From Pseudomonas linyingensis (GTDB lineage: Bacteria > Pseudomonadota > Gammaproteobacteria > Pseudomonadales > Pseudomonadaceae), in NCBI RefSeq assembly GCF_900109175.1, contig NZ_FNZE01000008.1:124001-188000 (forward strand): 64,000 bases of DNA, written 5' to 3'. The notes under the pieces were generated by a model that was given only the letters and a program-made list of their open reading frames with translations, was not told the origin of the DNA and made no database searches. This document shows, one piece after another, positions 29,815-38,416 of this stretch. Within the stretch, counting starts at the first letter, position 1; the number at the start of each line of letters is the position of its first letter. The position numbers were made by a program, and so were the translations under genes.

Positions 29815-31170
29815 ATGTACAGGAACGCGGGACTTTGGGTGGCGCTGACCAGCGCCCTGGTGGGCATGCACGCTGCGCATGCGGCGGTGAGCGTCGAGGA
29901 AGCCGCCAAGCTGGGCAATGGCACGCTGACTCCGCTGGGCGCGGAGATGGCCGGCAACGCGGATGGCTCGATTCCGTCCTGGACGGGCGGGGCCACCAGC
30001 CAGCCGCCCGGCAACCGCTTGGGCGATATCCCGACGCAGCTGTTCGCCCCTGAAAAGCCCTTGTTTCAGGTGAACGCCGGTAACGTGGCACAGCATGCCA
30101 GCCTGTTGTCAGAGGGCACCCGGGCCTTGCTGGCCAAGTATCCCGACAGTTTCCGCCTCGAGGTCTACCCCAGCCACCGCACCGCAGCCGCGCCGCAGGC
30201 GGTTTACGACAATGTGGCCAAGAACGCGTTGCGCTGCAGCATCCGCGAGGGCTGGGACACCATCAAGGGCTGCATCGGCGGCATTCCCTTTCCGATTCCC
30301 AGGCAAGGCGTCGAGGTGATGTGGAATCACCTGCTGCGCGTCGAGGCGCCTTCGATCGAATATCGTTTCCGCAATATCGTCGGCAGTGCCGATGGCAGCC
30401 ACACGCTGGCCACCCGCAACGAAATCGCCTTCCAGTATCCGCCGTATTATCAGGGGGCCAGGCCCGAAGACTGGTCCGGCGAATATGCCATGTTTCGCTA
30501 TCTCACCATCGAGCCACCATTCAAGTCCGGTGAGTCGCTGGTGGCTCGTGACAGTATCAATGGCAAGTATCCGCGCCAAGCCTGGCAATATATGGTCGGT
30601 CAGCGCCGGGTTCGGCGTGCGCCGACCGTCTCATACGATACGCCGGACTTCGTTTCATCCGGGGCCAACTATTTCGACGAGGTGCAGGGATTCTTCGGTG
30701 CCCTGGATCGTTACGAGTGGAAACTGATCGGCAAGCGGGAAATGCTGATTCCCTACAACACCAATGCCCTGCTCGGGGTGTCGGCCAGCGAGGCGCTGGA
30801 CAAGCATCACCTCAATCCCGACCACCTGCGCTGGGAGCGCCACCGGGTCTGGGAAGTGGAGGCGACCCTGGCCGAGGGGCGGCGCCATGCGGTGCCCAAG
30901 CGTCGCTACTACATCGACGAGGACACCTGGTCGATCGCCCTGGTGGATGGCTACGACAAGCAGGGCACCCTGTGGCGCACCACCCAGACGATTCCCTACG
31001 TGGTGCCGGCAATCCCTGCGACCCTGCTGCGCACTGCGGTGGTATTCAACCTGCAGGCCGACACCATGAGTGTGGTGCAGATGCTCAACGAAGAAGACTT
31101 CAAGGTGGTGCCGCCCAAGCCGGAGAGCTATTTCACCGGCGCCGCGGTGGCCGCCGAAGGCGTGCGCTGA
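29815..31170 (+). CDS. DUF1329 family exported protein (copy 1)
   Basis: A 451-residue protein with a signal peptide (cleavage about at HAAHA, before AVSVEEAAKLG). The mature protein is a DUF1329 member: GSIPSWTGG near the N-terminus, FEVYPSHRTAAAPQ-like segment (LEVYPSHRTAA), GGIPFPIPRQGVEVMWNHLLR, RRAPTVSYDTPDF, HHLNPDHLRWERHRVWEVEATL and AAEGVR at the very end. Families of this type are periplasmic or outer-membrane associated with a LolA/LolB-like fold; the function is unknown. It has the same length as the second copy at 33128 and shares most motifs, so they are paralogues. ATG 29815 is chosen for AAGGA seven bases upstream and because the signal peptide starts there. Confidence 0.85.
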   Translation: MYRNAGLWVALTSALVGMHAAHAAVSVEEAAKLGNGTLTPLGAEMAGNADGSIPSWTGGATSQPPGNRLGDIPTQLFAPEKPLFQVNAGNVAQHASLLSEGTRALLAKYPDSFRLEVYPSHRTAAAPQAVYDNVAKNALRCSIREGWDTIKGCIGGIPFPIPRQGVEVMWNHLLRVEAPSIEYRFRNIVGSADGSHTLATRNEIAFQYPPYYQGARPEDWSGEYAMFRYLTIEPPFKSGESLVARDSINGKYPRQAWQYMVGQRRVRRAPTVSYDTPDFVSSGANYFDEVQGFFGALDRYEWKLIGKREMLIPYNTNALLGVSASEALDKHHLNPDHLRWERHRVWEVEATLAEGRRHAVPKRRYYIDEDTWSIALVDGYDKQGTLWRTTQTIPYVVPAIPATLLRTAVVFNLQADTMSVVQMLNEEDFKVVPPKPESYFTGAAVAAEGVR

Positions 31171-31265
31171 TCCAGCCAATCCCGCCATTCCAGGAGCCTG
31201 CCAGGTCACGCGCTATCGGCGCGCGGCCGGCTTTTCAGTGCGGCTCGCCGGGTGCGCCTACGTCG

Positions 31266-31330
31266 ATACTCTAAAGGTATCAAGGCGGCCTAATTTTAGT
31301 ATTGGACGGTAAGCCTCGCGGGCCATAGTT
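31266..31330 (+). promoter_or_regulatory. LysR-type site and promoter for the DUF1302-DUF1329 operon (copy B)
   Basis: ATAC (31266-31269), seven bases, GTAT (31277-31280) is a perfect BenM/CatM-type site, flanked by G and C to form GATAC-N7-GTATC. GTAT follows at 31299, overlapping TTGGAC (31302-31307); 17 bases on is ATAGTT (31325-31330). Distances between all elements equal those of copy A: 33 bases from ATAC to the second GTAT and 36 to the -35. The transcript would have a leader of about 100 bases before the DUF1302 start. Confidence 0.78.
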
Positions 31331-31435
31331 TTTGAACTGTCTCCGCAGGCAGCGGGGCGAGCGCCGAGGGACGCAAGGGGCTCGCAAGAAGCGAACGAAA
31401 CTCACAAAAACAAAAACGATTTCGAGGATGAAGAC

Positions 31436-33097
31436 ATGGGCAATAGCGCCAGTCTGCCGAAGTTCCACCTGAAGAAGCTGTTTTTCGCCGTAGCCGGCGC
31501 GATTGCGGGCCTGTCGGCCACTACTCCGGCGTTCGCCTTCCAGATCGACTCCGGCAATCCCGATGTGCGCATGTCGTGGGACAACACCGTCAAGTACAGC
31601 GCCGCCTGGCGCGTGAAGGATGCCGACTCCGACATCGCCGACAACTCCATCGGCCCGCAGGCCAACACCAACGACGGCGATCTCAACTTCGACAAAGGGC
31701 TGATCTCCAACCGCCTCGACCTGCTCTCCGAGTTCGACCTGCGCTACAAGCGCAACTACGGCCTGCGCCTCAGCGGTGCAGCCTGGTACGACGACGTCTA
31801 CAACCAGTCCAACGACAATCCCGGGGCGCTGGGGGGCGCACTGGTGAACTCCCGTACCGTCGACTTCGACGAGTTCACCGACGACACCGAGAAGCTGCAC
31901 GGGCGCAAGGCCGAGCTGCTGGACGCCTTCGTCTATGGCAGCTTCACTCCGGCGGACATGAACCTCAACACCAAGGCCGGCCGCTTCACCCAGCTGTACG
32001 GCGAGAGCCTGTTCTTCGGCTCCAACGGTATCGCTGCGGCGCAGACCTCGCTGGACCTGATCAAGGCGCTGTCGGTGCCCAACTCGCAGTTCAAGGAAAT
32101 CCTCCGCCCGGTAGGCCAGGTGTCCGGCCAGCTGCAGATCAACTCCGACGTGTCGATCGGCGCCTACTACCAGCTGGAATGGCGCAAGAGCCGTCTGCCG
32201 GCGGCCGGTAGCTACTTCAGCTTCGCCGACTTCGTCGACGAGGGTGGCGAGGCCATCTTCGCGCCGGTTCCCGGCGGCATCGCCTTCCGTGACGACGATA
32301 TCGAGGCCCGCGACTCGGGGCAGGGTGGCGTGCAGCTGAAGTTCAAGGCCGGCGATACCGAGTACGGCATCTATGCCGCCCAGTATCACGACAAGATGCC
32401 GCAGTTCTACCTGTACCCGGACACCAGTCGCTACGAGATGGTGTATGCCGAGGACATCCGCACCGTCGGCTTCAGCTTCAGCACCCTGGTCGGCGAAACC
32501 AACGTCGCCGGCGAACTGTCGTTCCGCGACGACATGCCGCTGGTGGCCAGCGGCAACACGGTGATCGTTCCGGCCAGCTTCGGTGCCGACGGTGGTGACG
32601 ATGCCGCCTTCCCGAAAGGCCGCACCATGCACGTCAACCTGTCGGCGATCAGCGTGCTGGCGGCCACCCCGTTCTGGGACGGCGCCTCGTTCATCGGCGA
32701 GTTCGCCTTCAACCGCCGCCTGAGCGTCACCGACAACAAGGACCAGCTCGATCCCGAGGCTACCCGCGACGCCAGCGCCCTGCAGTTCATCTTCACCCCC
32801 GAGTACTTCCAGGTGGCCCCCGGCCTCGACCTGCAGATGCCGATCGGCGTGAGCTACGGCCTGTCCGGGCGCTCCTCGGTGAACGGTGCACTGTTCCCCG
32901 CCAACCACGGCGGCAACATCAGCGTCGGCCTCAAGGCCGAATACCAGAAGACATGGCAGGCCAGCCTGGGCTTCACCCACTACTACGGGCCGGATGGCTC
33001 GGTCATCAAGTACGACACCTCCGTACCGGAGCTTTCCTACAACAACTTCCACGGTGACCGCGACTTCGTCTCGCTGTCCGTGCAACGCACCTTCTGA
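31436..33097 (+). CDS. DUF1302 family outer-membrane protein
   Basis: A 553-residue protein with a long signal peptide (cleavage near TPAFAF). The mature start FQIDSGNPDVRMSWDNTVKYSAAWRV and the repeated pattern of aromatic-flanked beta strands ending in FVSLSVQRTF indicate an outer-membrane beta-barrel of the DUF1302 family. Other marks are NFDKGLISNRLDLLSEFDLRYK, GRFTQLYGESLFFGSNGIAAAQ and QLEWRKSRLPAAGSYFS. Genes of this family regularly neighbour DUF1329, YCF48-like and MMPL genes in bacteria that grow on hydrophobic compounds; a channel or receptor role is inferred. CGAGGATG precedes the ATG. The next gene starts 30 bases later. Confidence 0.87.
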   Translation: MGNSASLPKFHLKKLFFAVAGAIAGLSATTPAFAFQIDSGNPDVRMSWDNTVKYSAAWRVKDADSDIADNSIGPQANTNDGDLNFDKGLISNRLDLLSEFDLRYKRNYGLRLSGAAWYDDVYNQSNDNPGALGGALVNSRTVDFDEFTDDTEKLHGRKAELLDAFVYGSFTPADMNLNTKAGRFTQLYGESLFFGSNGIAAAQTSLDLIKALSVPNSQFKEILRPVGQVSGQLQINSDVSIGAYYQLEWRKSRLPAAGSYFSFADFVDEGGEAIFAPVPGGIAFRDDDIEARDSGQGGVQLKFKAGDTEYGIYAAQYHDKMPQFYLYPDTSRYEMVYAEDIRTVGFSFSTLVGETNVAGELSFRDDMPLVASGNTVIVPASFGADGGDDAAFPKGRTMHVNLSAISVLAATPFWDGASFIGEFAFNRRLSVTDNKDQLDPEATRDASALQFIFTPEYFQVAPGLDLQMPIGVSYGLSGRSSVNGALFPANHGGNISVGLKAEYQKTWQASLGFTHYYGPDGSVIKYDTSVPELSYNNFHGDRDFVSLSVQRTF

Positions 33098-33127
33098 GTT
33101 CTTATCCCCTGAGTCGAGGATTATAAA

Positions 33128-34483
33128 ATGCACAAGAAAACGGCTTTGTGGGCAGCTCTGGCTGCCGTGCTGATGGGCGCACAGGGCGTGCAGGCTGCGG
33201 TAAGTCCGGAGGAGGCCGCCGCACTCGGCAAGACCCTGAATCCGCTGGGTGGCGAGATGGCCGCCAACCAGGACGGCAGCATTCCGGCCTGGACAGGCAA
33301 GCAGGGCGTGTCCGCTTCCAGCGCCAAGGTCGGCGACATCCCGGTACAACCGTTCCCGGGTGAGAAGGCAGTCGCGCAGATCACCGCGCAGAACATGGCG
33401 CAGTACGTCGACAAGCTCTCCGAAGGTACCCAGGCGCTGCTGAAGAAATACCCGGACAGCTTCCGCGTCGACGTCTACCCGACCCACCGCACCGGTGCGG
33501 CACCACAGTTCGTGTACGACAACACGGCGAAGAACGCCACCCAGTGCCAGACCAAGGACGACGGCAAGTCGCTGCAGGGCTGCTACGGCGGCATCCCGTT
33601 CCCGATCCCCAAGGCGGGCATCGAAGTGGTCTGGAACCACCTGCTGCGGGTCGAGAACGAAGCCACCGATGTGACCAACTTCAAGAACATCGTCCTCACT
33701 GCCGATGGTTCGCGCACCCTGGCGACCCAGAACGACCAGTCCAACCAGTATCCCTACTACTACAAGGACGGTACTGCGGATAAGTGGAGCGGCGAGTACT
33801 TCCTCATGCGCTTCGCCACCACCGCCCCGCCGTTCAAGGCCGGTGAGTCGCTGGTGTTCCGCGACAGCATCGACGTCAAGCAGTCGCGTCAGGCCTGGCA
33901 GTACCTGGTCGGCCAGCGCCGCGTGCGCCGTGCTCCGACCGTGGCCTACGACACCCCGGACTTCGTCGCTTCGGGTGCCAACTACTTCGACGAGGTGATG
34001 GGCCTGATGGGGCATATCGACCGCTTCGACTGGAAACTGGTCGGCAAGCGCGAGATGTACGTGCCCTACAACGCCAACGAGGTGGTCACCGCCAAGCTGG
34101 ACGAGGCCTACGGCCAGCACCACCTCAATCCGGACAAGGTGCGCTGGGAGCTGCACCGCGTCTGGGAAGTGGAAGCGACCGTGGCTGGTGGCAAGCGTCA
34201 CGCCGTGGCCAAGCGCAAGTTCTACTTCGACGAGGACTCCTGGATGGTCCTGCTGATGGACGGCTACGACAGCGAGGGCAAGCTGTGGCGCACCACCCAG
34301 ATCACCCCGTTCGTGCTGCCTTCCACGCCGATGCTGGCGCTCAAGCCGGCGCACATCTTCAACCTGCAGGCCAACACCATGAGCACCACCCAGTCGCTCA
34401 ACGAGGCGGTCTACAAGGTTGATGAGCGCAAGCCAGAGACGCACTACACCGGTGATGCGGTCGCCGCCGAAGGCGTGCGCTGA
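33128..34483 (+). CDS. DUF1329 family exported protein (copy 2)
   Basis: A 451-residue paralogue of the protein at 29815, with its own signal peptide (cleavage near GVQAA, before VSPEEAAALGK). Shared segments include GSIPAWTGK, VDVYPTHRTGAAPQFVYDN, GGIPFPIPKAGIEVVWNHLLRVE, RRAPTVAYDTPDFVASGANYFDEV and HHLNPDKVRWELHRVWEVEATV, ending in AAEGVR. It follows the DUF1302 gene by 30 bases and is certainly co-transcribed with it. The conserved HRVWEVEAT block and the outer-membrane neighbour suggest that it moves or loads a lipid-like or hydrophobic molecule; the exact role is unknown. Confidence 0.87.
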   Translation: MHKKTALWAALAAVLMGAQGVQAAVSPEEAAALGKTLNPLGGEMAANQDGSIPAWTGKQGVSASSAKVGDIPVQPFPGEKAVAQITAQNMAQYVDKLSEGTQALLKKYPDSFRVDVYPTHRTGAAPQFVYDNTAKNATQCQTKDDGKSLQGCYGGIPFPIPKAGIEVVWNHLLRVENEATDVTNFKNIVLTADGSRTLATQNDQSNQYPYYYKDGTADKWSGEYFLMRFATTAPPFKAGESLVFRDSIDVKQSRQAWQYLVGQRRVRRAPTVAYDTPDFVASGANYFDEVMGLMGHIDRFDWKLVGKREMYVPYNANEVVTAKLDEAYGQHHLNPDKVRWELHRVWEVEATVAGGKRHAVAKRKFYFDEDSWMVLLMDGYDSEGKLWRTTQITPFVLPSTPMLALKPAHIFNLQANTMSTTQSLNEAVYKVDERKPETHYTGDAVAAEGVR

Positions 34484-34505
34484 GCCGCCGATCCAGGTAG
34501 CAGTC

Positions 34506-34535
34506 CCGGCACCTTCGCCCCACGCGGGGTGCCGG
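34506..34535 (+). terminator. Hairpin between DUF1329 and the YCF48-like gene (possible attenuator)
   Basis: CCGGCACC (34506-34513) pairs with GGTGCCGG (34528-34535) around a 14-base loop, eight base pairs. It is followed by AGTTTCCTC, a weak U-content tail. It could reduce read-through from the DUF1302-DUF1329 pair into the downstream YCF48-MMPL pair rather than stop it. Confidence 0.45.
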
Positions 34536-34645
34536 AGTTTCCTCTCATGACTTTCCCATCCCGCAGAGGCCGTGCTGGGCGCCCCAGCTAGGCGCCCCCG
34601 CTTGACGGCGCTGCGGAGGAGGGGAGTCGGATTCGAGTACGCATC

Positions 34646-35791
34646 ATGCACGCGCTAAGTCCGCTCAACCGGCGCACGGCCCTGGCCGCCGCCATACTCT
34701 CCCTGGCCTGCCTGGCAGGTCCCTCCCACGCCGCAGGCGGCTCTACGGTGCCTGACCTGCTCGACCTCCCCGCGCGGGAAAGCGCGCGGGCGCAACACAG
34801 TCTGCAACTGGCAGTCGCTCGCGCCGGCAACCGGCTGGTGGCGGTGGGCGAGCGCGGCGCGGTGCTGATTTCCGACGACGCCGGGAACTCCTGGCGCCAG
34901 GCCAGGAGCGTGCCGGTGAGCGTGGCGCTGACCGATGTGCACTTTGTCTCGGCAACCCATGGCTGGGCAGTGGGCCACAGCGGTGTGGTGCTGCACAGCG
35001 CCGACGGCGGCGAGACCTGGCAGCGCCAGCTTGATGGCAACCAGGCGGCCGTGGTGGTTCGCGATGATGCCAAGCGCCGCGCCGAAGCCGGCGAGGAGGG
35101 CGCCGCCGCCGCACTGCGCAGCGCCGAATACCTGGTCACCGACGGTCCGGACAAGCCGTTCCTTGGCGTGCGCTTCGTCGATGAGCTGCATGGCTACGTG
35201 GTCGGCGCCTACGGCCTGGCCCTGCACACCGCCGACGGCGGCAAGAGCTGGCAGTCGCTGGTCGGGCGGGTGCCCAATCCACGCGGCAAGCACCTCTATC
35301 AGGTGCAGGTCGATGGCAGCACGCTGCTGATCGCTGGCGAGCAGGGTGCGCTGTTCCGCTCCAGCGACGCTGGCGCCAGTTTCACCGAGATTCGCACCCC
35401 CTACAGTGGCACCTTCTTCGGCGCGCTCGAGCTCGACGGCGATGCGCTGCTGGCCTTCGGCCTGCGCGGCAACGCCTGGCGCAGCGAGGATGGCGGCGCC
35501 AACTGGCAACAGGTCAAGCTCGGCCAGCCGGTGACGGTGAGCGCCGGGCGGCGCCTGCAGGATGGTTCCGTGTTGCTCGCCGACGAGAGCGGCCGCCTGC
35601 TGCGCAGTACCGACGGTGCACGCAGCTTCGTTGCCCTGGCGGTGCAGCCGGGCACCGGTCTGACCGGCATCGCCGAAGCCGCCGACGGCGCGCTGATCCT
35701 GTCCAGCGCGCGCGGGCTGTCCCGCGTCGAGCCGGATGCTCTGGCTTCCGGGGAGCGCGTTTCCGGGATCAATGTTTCGGGAGTCAAATGA
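34646..35791 (+). CDS. YCF48/BNR-repeat beta-propeller exported protein
   Basis: A 381-residue protein with a signal peptide (cleavage near PSHAA). The mature part has repeated propeller blades with the Asp-box-like pattern S-D-G-G/A-x-x-W/F: ISDDAGNSW, HSADGGETW, HTADGGKSW, RSSDAGASF, RSEDGGANW, RSTDGARSF, as in YCF48-like photosystem stability factors. In this setting it is a periplasmic partner of the MMPL protein with which it overlaps by four bases. YCF48-MMPL pairs are often found next to DUF1302-DUF1329 genes, which suggests one envelope machine. Function not established. Confidence 0.85.
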   Translation: MHALSPLNRRTALAAAILSLACLAGPSHAAGGSTVPDLLDLPARESARAQHSLQLAVARAGNRLVAVGERGAVLISDDAGNSWRQARSVPVSVALTDVHFVSATHGWAVGHSGVVLHSADGGETWQRQLDGNQAAVVVRDDAKRRAEAGEEGAAAALRSAEYLVTDGPDKPFLGVRFVDELHGYVVGAYGLALHTADGGKSWQSLVGRVPNPRGKHLYQVQVDGSTLLIAGEQGALFRSSDAGASFTEIRTPYSGTFFGALELDGDALLAFGLRGNAWRSEDGGANWQQVKLGQPVTVSAGRRLQDGSVLLADESGRLLRSTDGARSFVALAVQPGTGLTGIAEAADGALILSSARGLSRVEPDALASGERVSGINVSGVK

Positions 35792-38214
35792 TGAGTCACG
35801 TCCAGTCCCTTCCCACCGATGCGGTGATCAGCGATCTGAAGGAGTTCGATCAGCGCTCCGGGATCCTCGCCGAGCGGCTGCTGTTCAACAACCGCCTGGC
35901 GATCGTGGTCATCTGCCTGTTCACCACCCTGGTGCTGGGTTACCAGGCGCTCGGGCTGTCGCTCAACGCGGCATTCGAGAAGATGATCCCCACCGGCCAT
36001 CCGTACATCGCCAACTTCCTGGAGAACCGCAAGCAGTTGGCCGGTATGGGCAATACCCTGCGTATCGCCGTCGAGGCGAAAGAGGGCACCATCTTCGACG
36101 CCGAGTACCTCGACACCGTGCGCAAGCTCAGCGACGAGGTGTTCCTGCTGCCCGGCGTCGACCGCCCGTACATGAAGTCGCTGTGGGCGCCGGCGGTGCG
36201 CTGGACCGGCGTGACCGAAGACGGCCTGGACGGCGGCCCGGTGATCCCCGACGACTACGATGGCTCGGCGCAGAGCCTCGAGCAGGTGCGCATCAACGTC
36301 GAGCGTTCCGGCGAGATCGGTCAGCTGGTGGCGGGCAACTACCAGTCGAGCATCGTGCTGGTGCCGCTGCAGGAACGCATCGCCGAGACCGGCGAGCGCA
36401 TCGACTACCACGCGCTGTCGCAGCGCATCGAGCAGCTGCGCGCCAAGTACGAGTCGGACAAGGTCGCCATCCACGTCACCGGCTTCGCCAAGGTGGTCGG
36501 CGACCTGATCGACGGCCTGCGCCAGGTGTTGGTGTTCTTCGCCGCTGCCATCGTCATCTGCACCGCCGTACTCTACTGGTACACCCGCTGCCTGCGCAGC
36601 ACCCTGCTGGTGGTGCTGTGCTCGATGATCGCTGTGGTCTGGCTGCTCGGCCTGCTGCCGACGCTCGGCTACGAACTGGACCCGTACTCGGTGCTGGTGC
36701 CCTTCCTGGTGTTCGCCATCGGCATGAGCCATGGCGCGCAGAAGATGAACGGCATCATGCAGGACATCGGCCGCGGCACCCACCGCCTGGTGGCGGCGCG
36801 CTACACCTTCCGCCGCCTGTTCCTCGCCGGCATGACCGCACTGCTGGCCGATGCCGTGGGCTTCGCGGTGCTGATGGTGATCGACATCCAGGTGATCCAG
36901 GATCTGGCCATCACCGCCAGCATCGGCGTGGCCGTGCTGATCTTCACCAACCTGGTGCTGCTGCCGATCCTGCTGTCCTACACCGGCGTCAGCCCGGTGG
37001 CCGCCCAGCGCAGTCTCAAGGCCGAGCTGATGGAGGCTAATGACGCCGAGCACAAGAAGCACCCGTTCTGGGCCTTCCTCGACCTGTTCACCCGCACGCC
37101 GTGGGCCGGCCTGGCCGTGGGCCTCGGCCTGGTGCTGGGCGCCATCGGCCTGACCATCAGCTTCCAGCTGAAGATCGGCGACACCGACCCGGGCGCCCCC
37201 GAGCTGCGTGCCGACTCGCGCTACAACCAGGACAACGCCTTCATGGTCGCCAACTACGCGGCGAGCAGCGACGTCTACATCGTCATGGTCAAGACCCCGC
37301 AATACGCCTGCGCCCACTACAGCACCCTGCGTGCGGTGGATGCGCTGGAGCGCGAGCTGCAGCAGTTGCCGGGCGTCGAGGCGACCAGCTCGCTGGCCGG
37401 GCTGGCCAAGGTGGCCAACGCCGGGATGAACGAGGGCAGCCTCAAGTGGTACGAGATGCCGCGCTCGCAGGACATGCTCAACGCGATCATCACCCGCGCC
37501 CCGCGCGAGATGTTCAACCAGAACTGCGACCTGCTGACCGTCTACGCCTACCTCAAGGACCACAAGGCCGACACCCTGACCAGCGTGGTCAACACCGTGG
37601 AAACCTTTGCCGCGCAGTACGGCAGCGACGACATCCGCTTCCTCAACGCCGCCGGCAACGCCGGCATCGAGGCCGCCACCAACATCGTGGTGAAGAAGGC
37701 CAACGTGCAGATGCTGTTCCTGGTCTACGCTGCGGTGATCGTGCTGGCCTTCATCACCTTCCGCTCGTGGCGGGCGGTGGTCTGCGCGGTGGTCCCGCTG
37801 ATGATCACCTCGGTGCTCTGCGAGGCGCTGATGGTCTGGCTGAACATCGGCGTCAAGGTCGCCACTCTGCCGGTGATCGCCCTCGGCGTCGGCATCGGCG
37901 TGGACTACGCGCTGTACGTGATGACGGTGACCCTGGCGCGGTTGAAGGAGGGCATGAGTCTGTCCGAGGCCTACTACAAGGCGCTGATCTTCACCGGCAA
38001 GGTGGTGGTGCTGACCGGCATTACCCTGGGCATCGCGGTGGCCACCTGGGTCTGGTCGCCGATCAAGTTCCAGGCCGACATGGGCATCCTGCTCGCCTTC
38101 ATGTTCGTGTGGAACATGCTCGGCGCGCTGATCCTGCTGCCGGCGCTCGCCCACTTCCTCCTGCGGCCGAGCCAGGTTGAGGCCCAGCCGCAGGCGCAGG
38201 CCGTGGCGGTCTGA
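35788..38214 (+). CDS. MMPL/RND-superfamily membrane transporter
   Basis: An 808-residue inner-membrane protein of the RND superfamily, MMPL-like branch. A first helix (IVVICLFTTLVLGYQALGL) is followed by a large periplasmic domain (about residues 50-240), a block of five helices (VLVFFAAAIVICTAVLYW onward, with FLVFAIGMSHGAQKMN carrying the functional region of helix 4), a second helix-domain-helices set and the matching ALGVGIGVDYALYVM helix. Twelve membrane segments are expected. Homologues export lipids or hydrophobic molecules using the proton gradient; direction and cargo here are unknown. Translation is coupled to the YCF48-like gene through ATGA. Confidence 0.88.
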   Translation: MMSHVQSLPTDAVISDLKEFDQRSGILAERLLFNNRLAIVVICLFTTLVLGYQALGLSLNAAFEKMIPTGHPYIANFLENRKQLAGMGNTLRIAVEAKEGTIFDAEYLDTVRKLSDEVFLLPGVDRPYMKSLWAPAVRWTGVTEDGLDGGPVIPDDYDGSAQSLEQVRINVERSGEIGQLVAGNYQSSIVLVPLQERIAETGERIDYHALSQRIEQLRAKYESDKVAIHVTGFAKVVGDLIDGLRQVLVFFAAAIVICTAVLYWYTRCLRSTLLVVLCSMIAVVWLLGLLPTLGYELDPYSVLVPFLVFAIGMSHGAQKMNGIMQDIGRGTHRLVAARYTFRRLFLAGMTALLADAVGFAVLMVIDIQVIQDLAITASIGVAVLIFTNLVLLPILLSYTGVSPVAAQRSLKAELMEANDAEHKKHPFWAFLDLFTRTPWAGLAVGLGLVLGAIGLTISFQLKIGDTDPGAPELRADSRYNQDNAFMVANYAASSDVYIVMVKTPQYACAHYSTLRAVDALERELQQLPGVEATSSLAGLAKVANAGMNEGSLKWYEMPRSQDMLNAIITRAPREMFNQNCDLLTVYAYLKDHKADTLTSVVNTVETFAAQYGSDDIRFLNAAGNAGIEAATNIVVKKANVQMLFLVYAAVIVLAFITFRSWRAVVCAVVPLMITSVLCEALMVWLNIGVKVATLPVIALGVGIGVDYALYVMTVTLARLKEGMSLSEAYYKALIFTGKVVVLTGITLGIAVATWVWSPIKFQADMGILLAFMFVWNMLGALILLPALAHFLLRPSQVEAQPQAQAVAV

Positions 38215-38233
38215 CCAAGCTCTAATGGCGTAC

Positions 38234-38268
38234 AGGCGGCCCGTAGCGTAAGTTACAGGCCGCCTTTC
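38234..38268 (+). terminator. Hairpin terminator candidate after the MMPL gene
   Basis: AGGCGGCC (38234-38241) pairs with GGCCGCCT (38258-38265), eight base pairs with a 16-base loop, followed by a short TTCCCGTTTCC tail. It lies 20 bases after the MMPL stop. Confidence 0.55.
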
Positions 38269-38416
38269 CCGTTTCCTGACGGGACCATCAAGATAAAGCC
38301 GGCCAAGAGCCGGGCAGGCTCAGAGGAGGAGGGCGCAGTCGCCTTCCTTTCTCTGGCGGGGCTGCCCTCCGCCATGCCATGCCCGACCATTCGCGAGCCG
38401 GTGGGGGATGACAGAC

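Noticed and set aside
31280-34651. A 1123-codon open frame on the minus strand opposite the DUF1302 and DUF1329 genes
   Set aside because: It mirrors two well-supported plus-strand genes, has the Val/Gly/His/Gln-rich composition typical of antisense frames in high-GC DNA, and no family motif.
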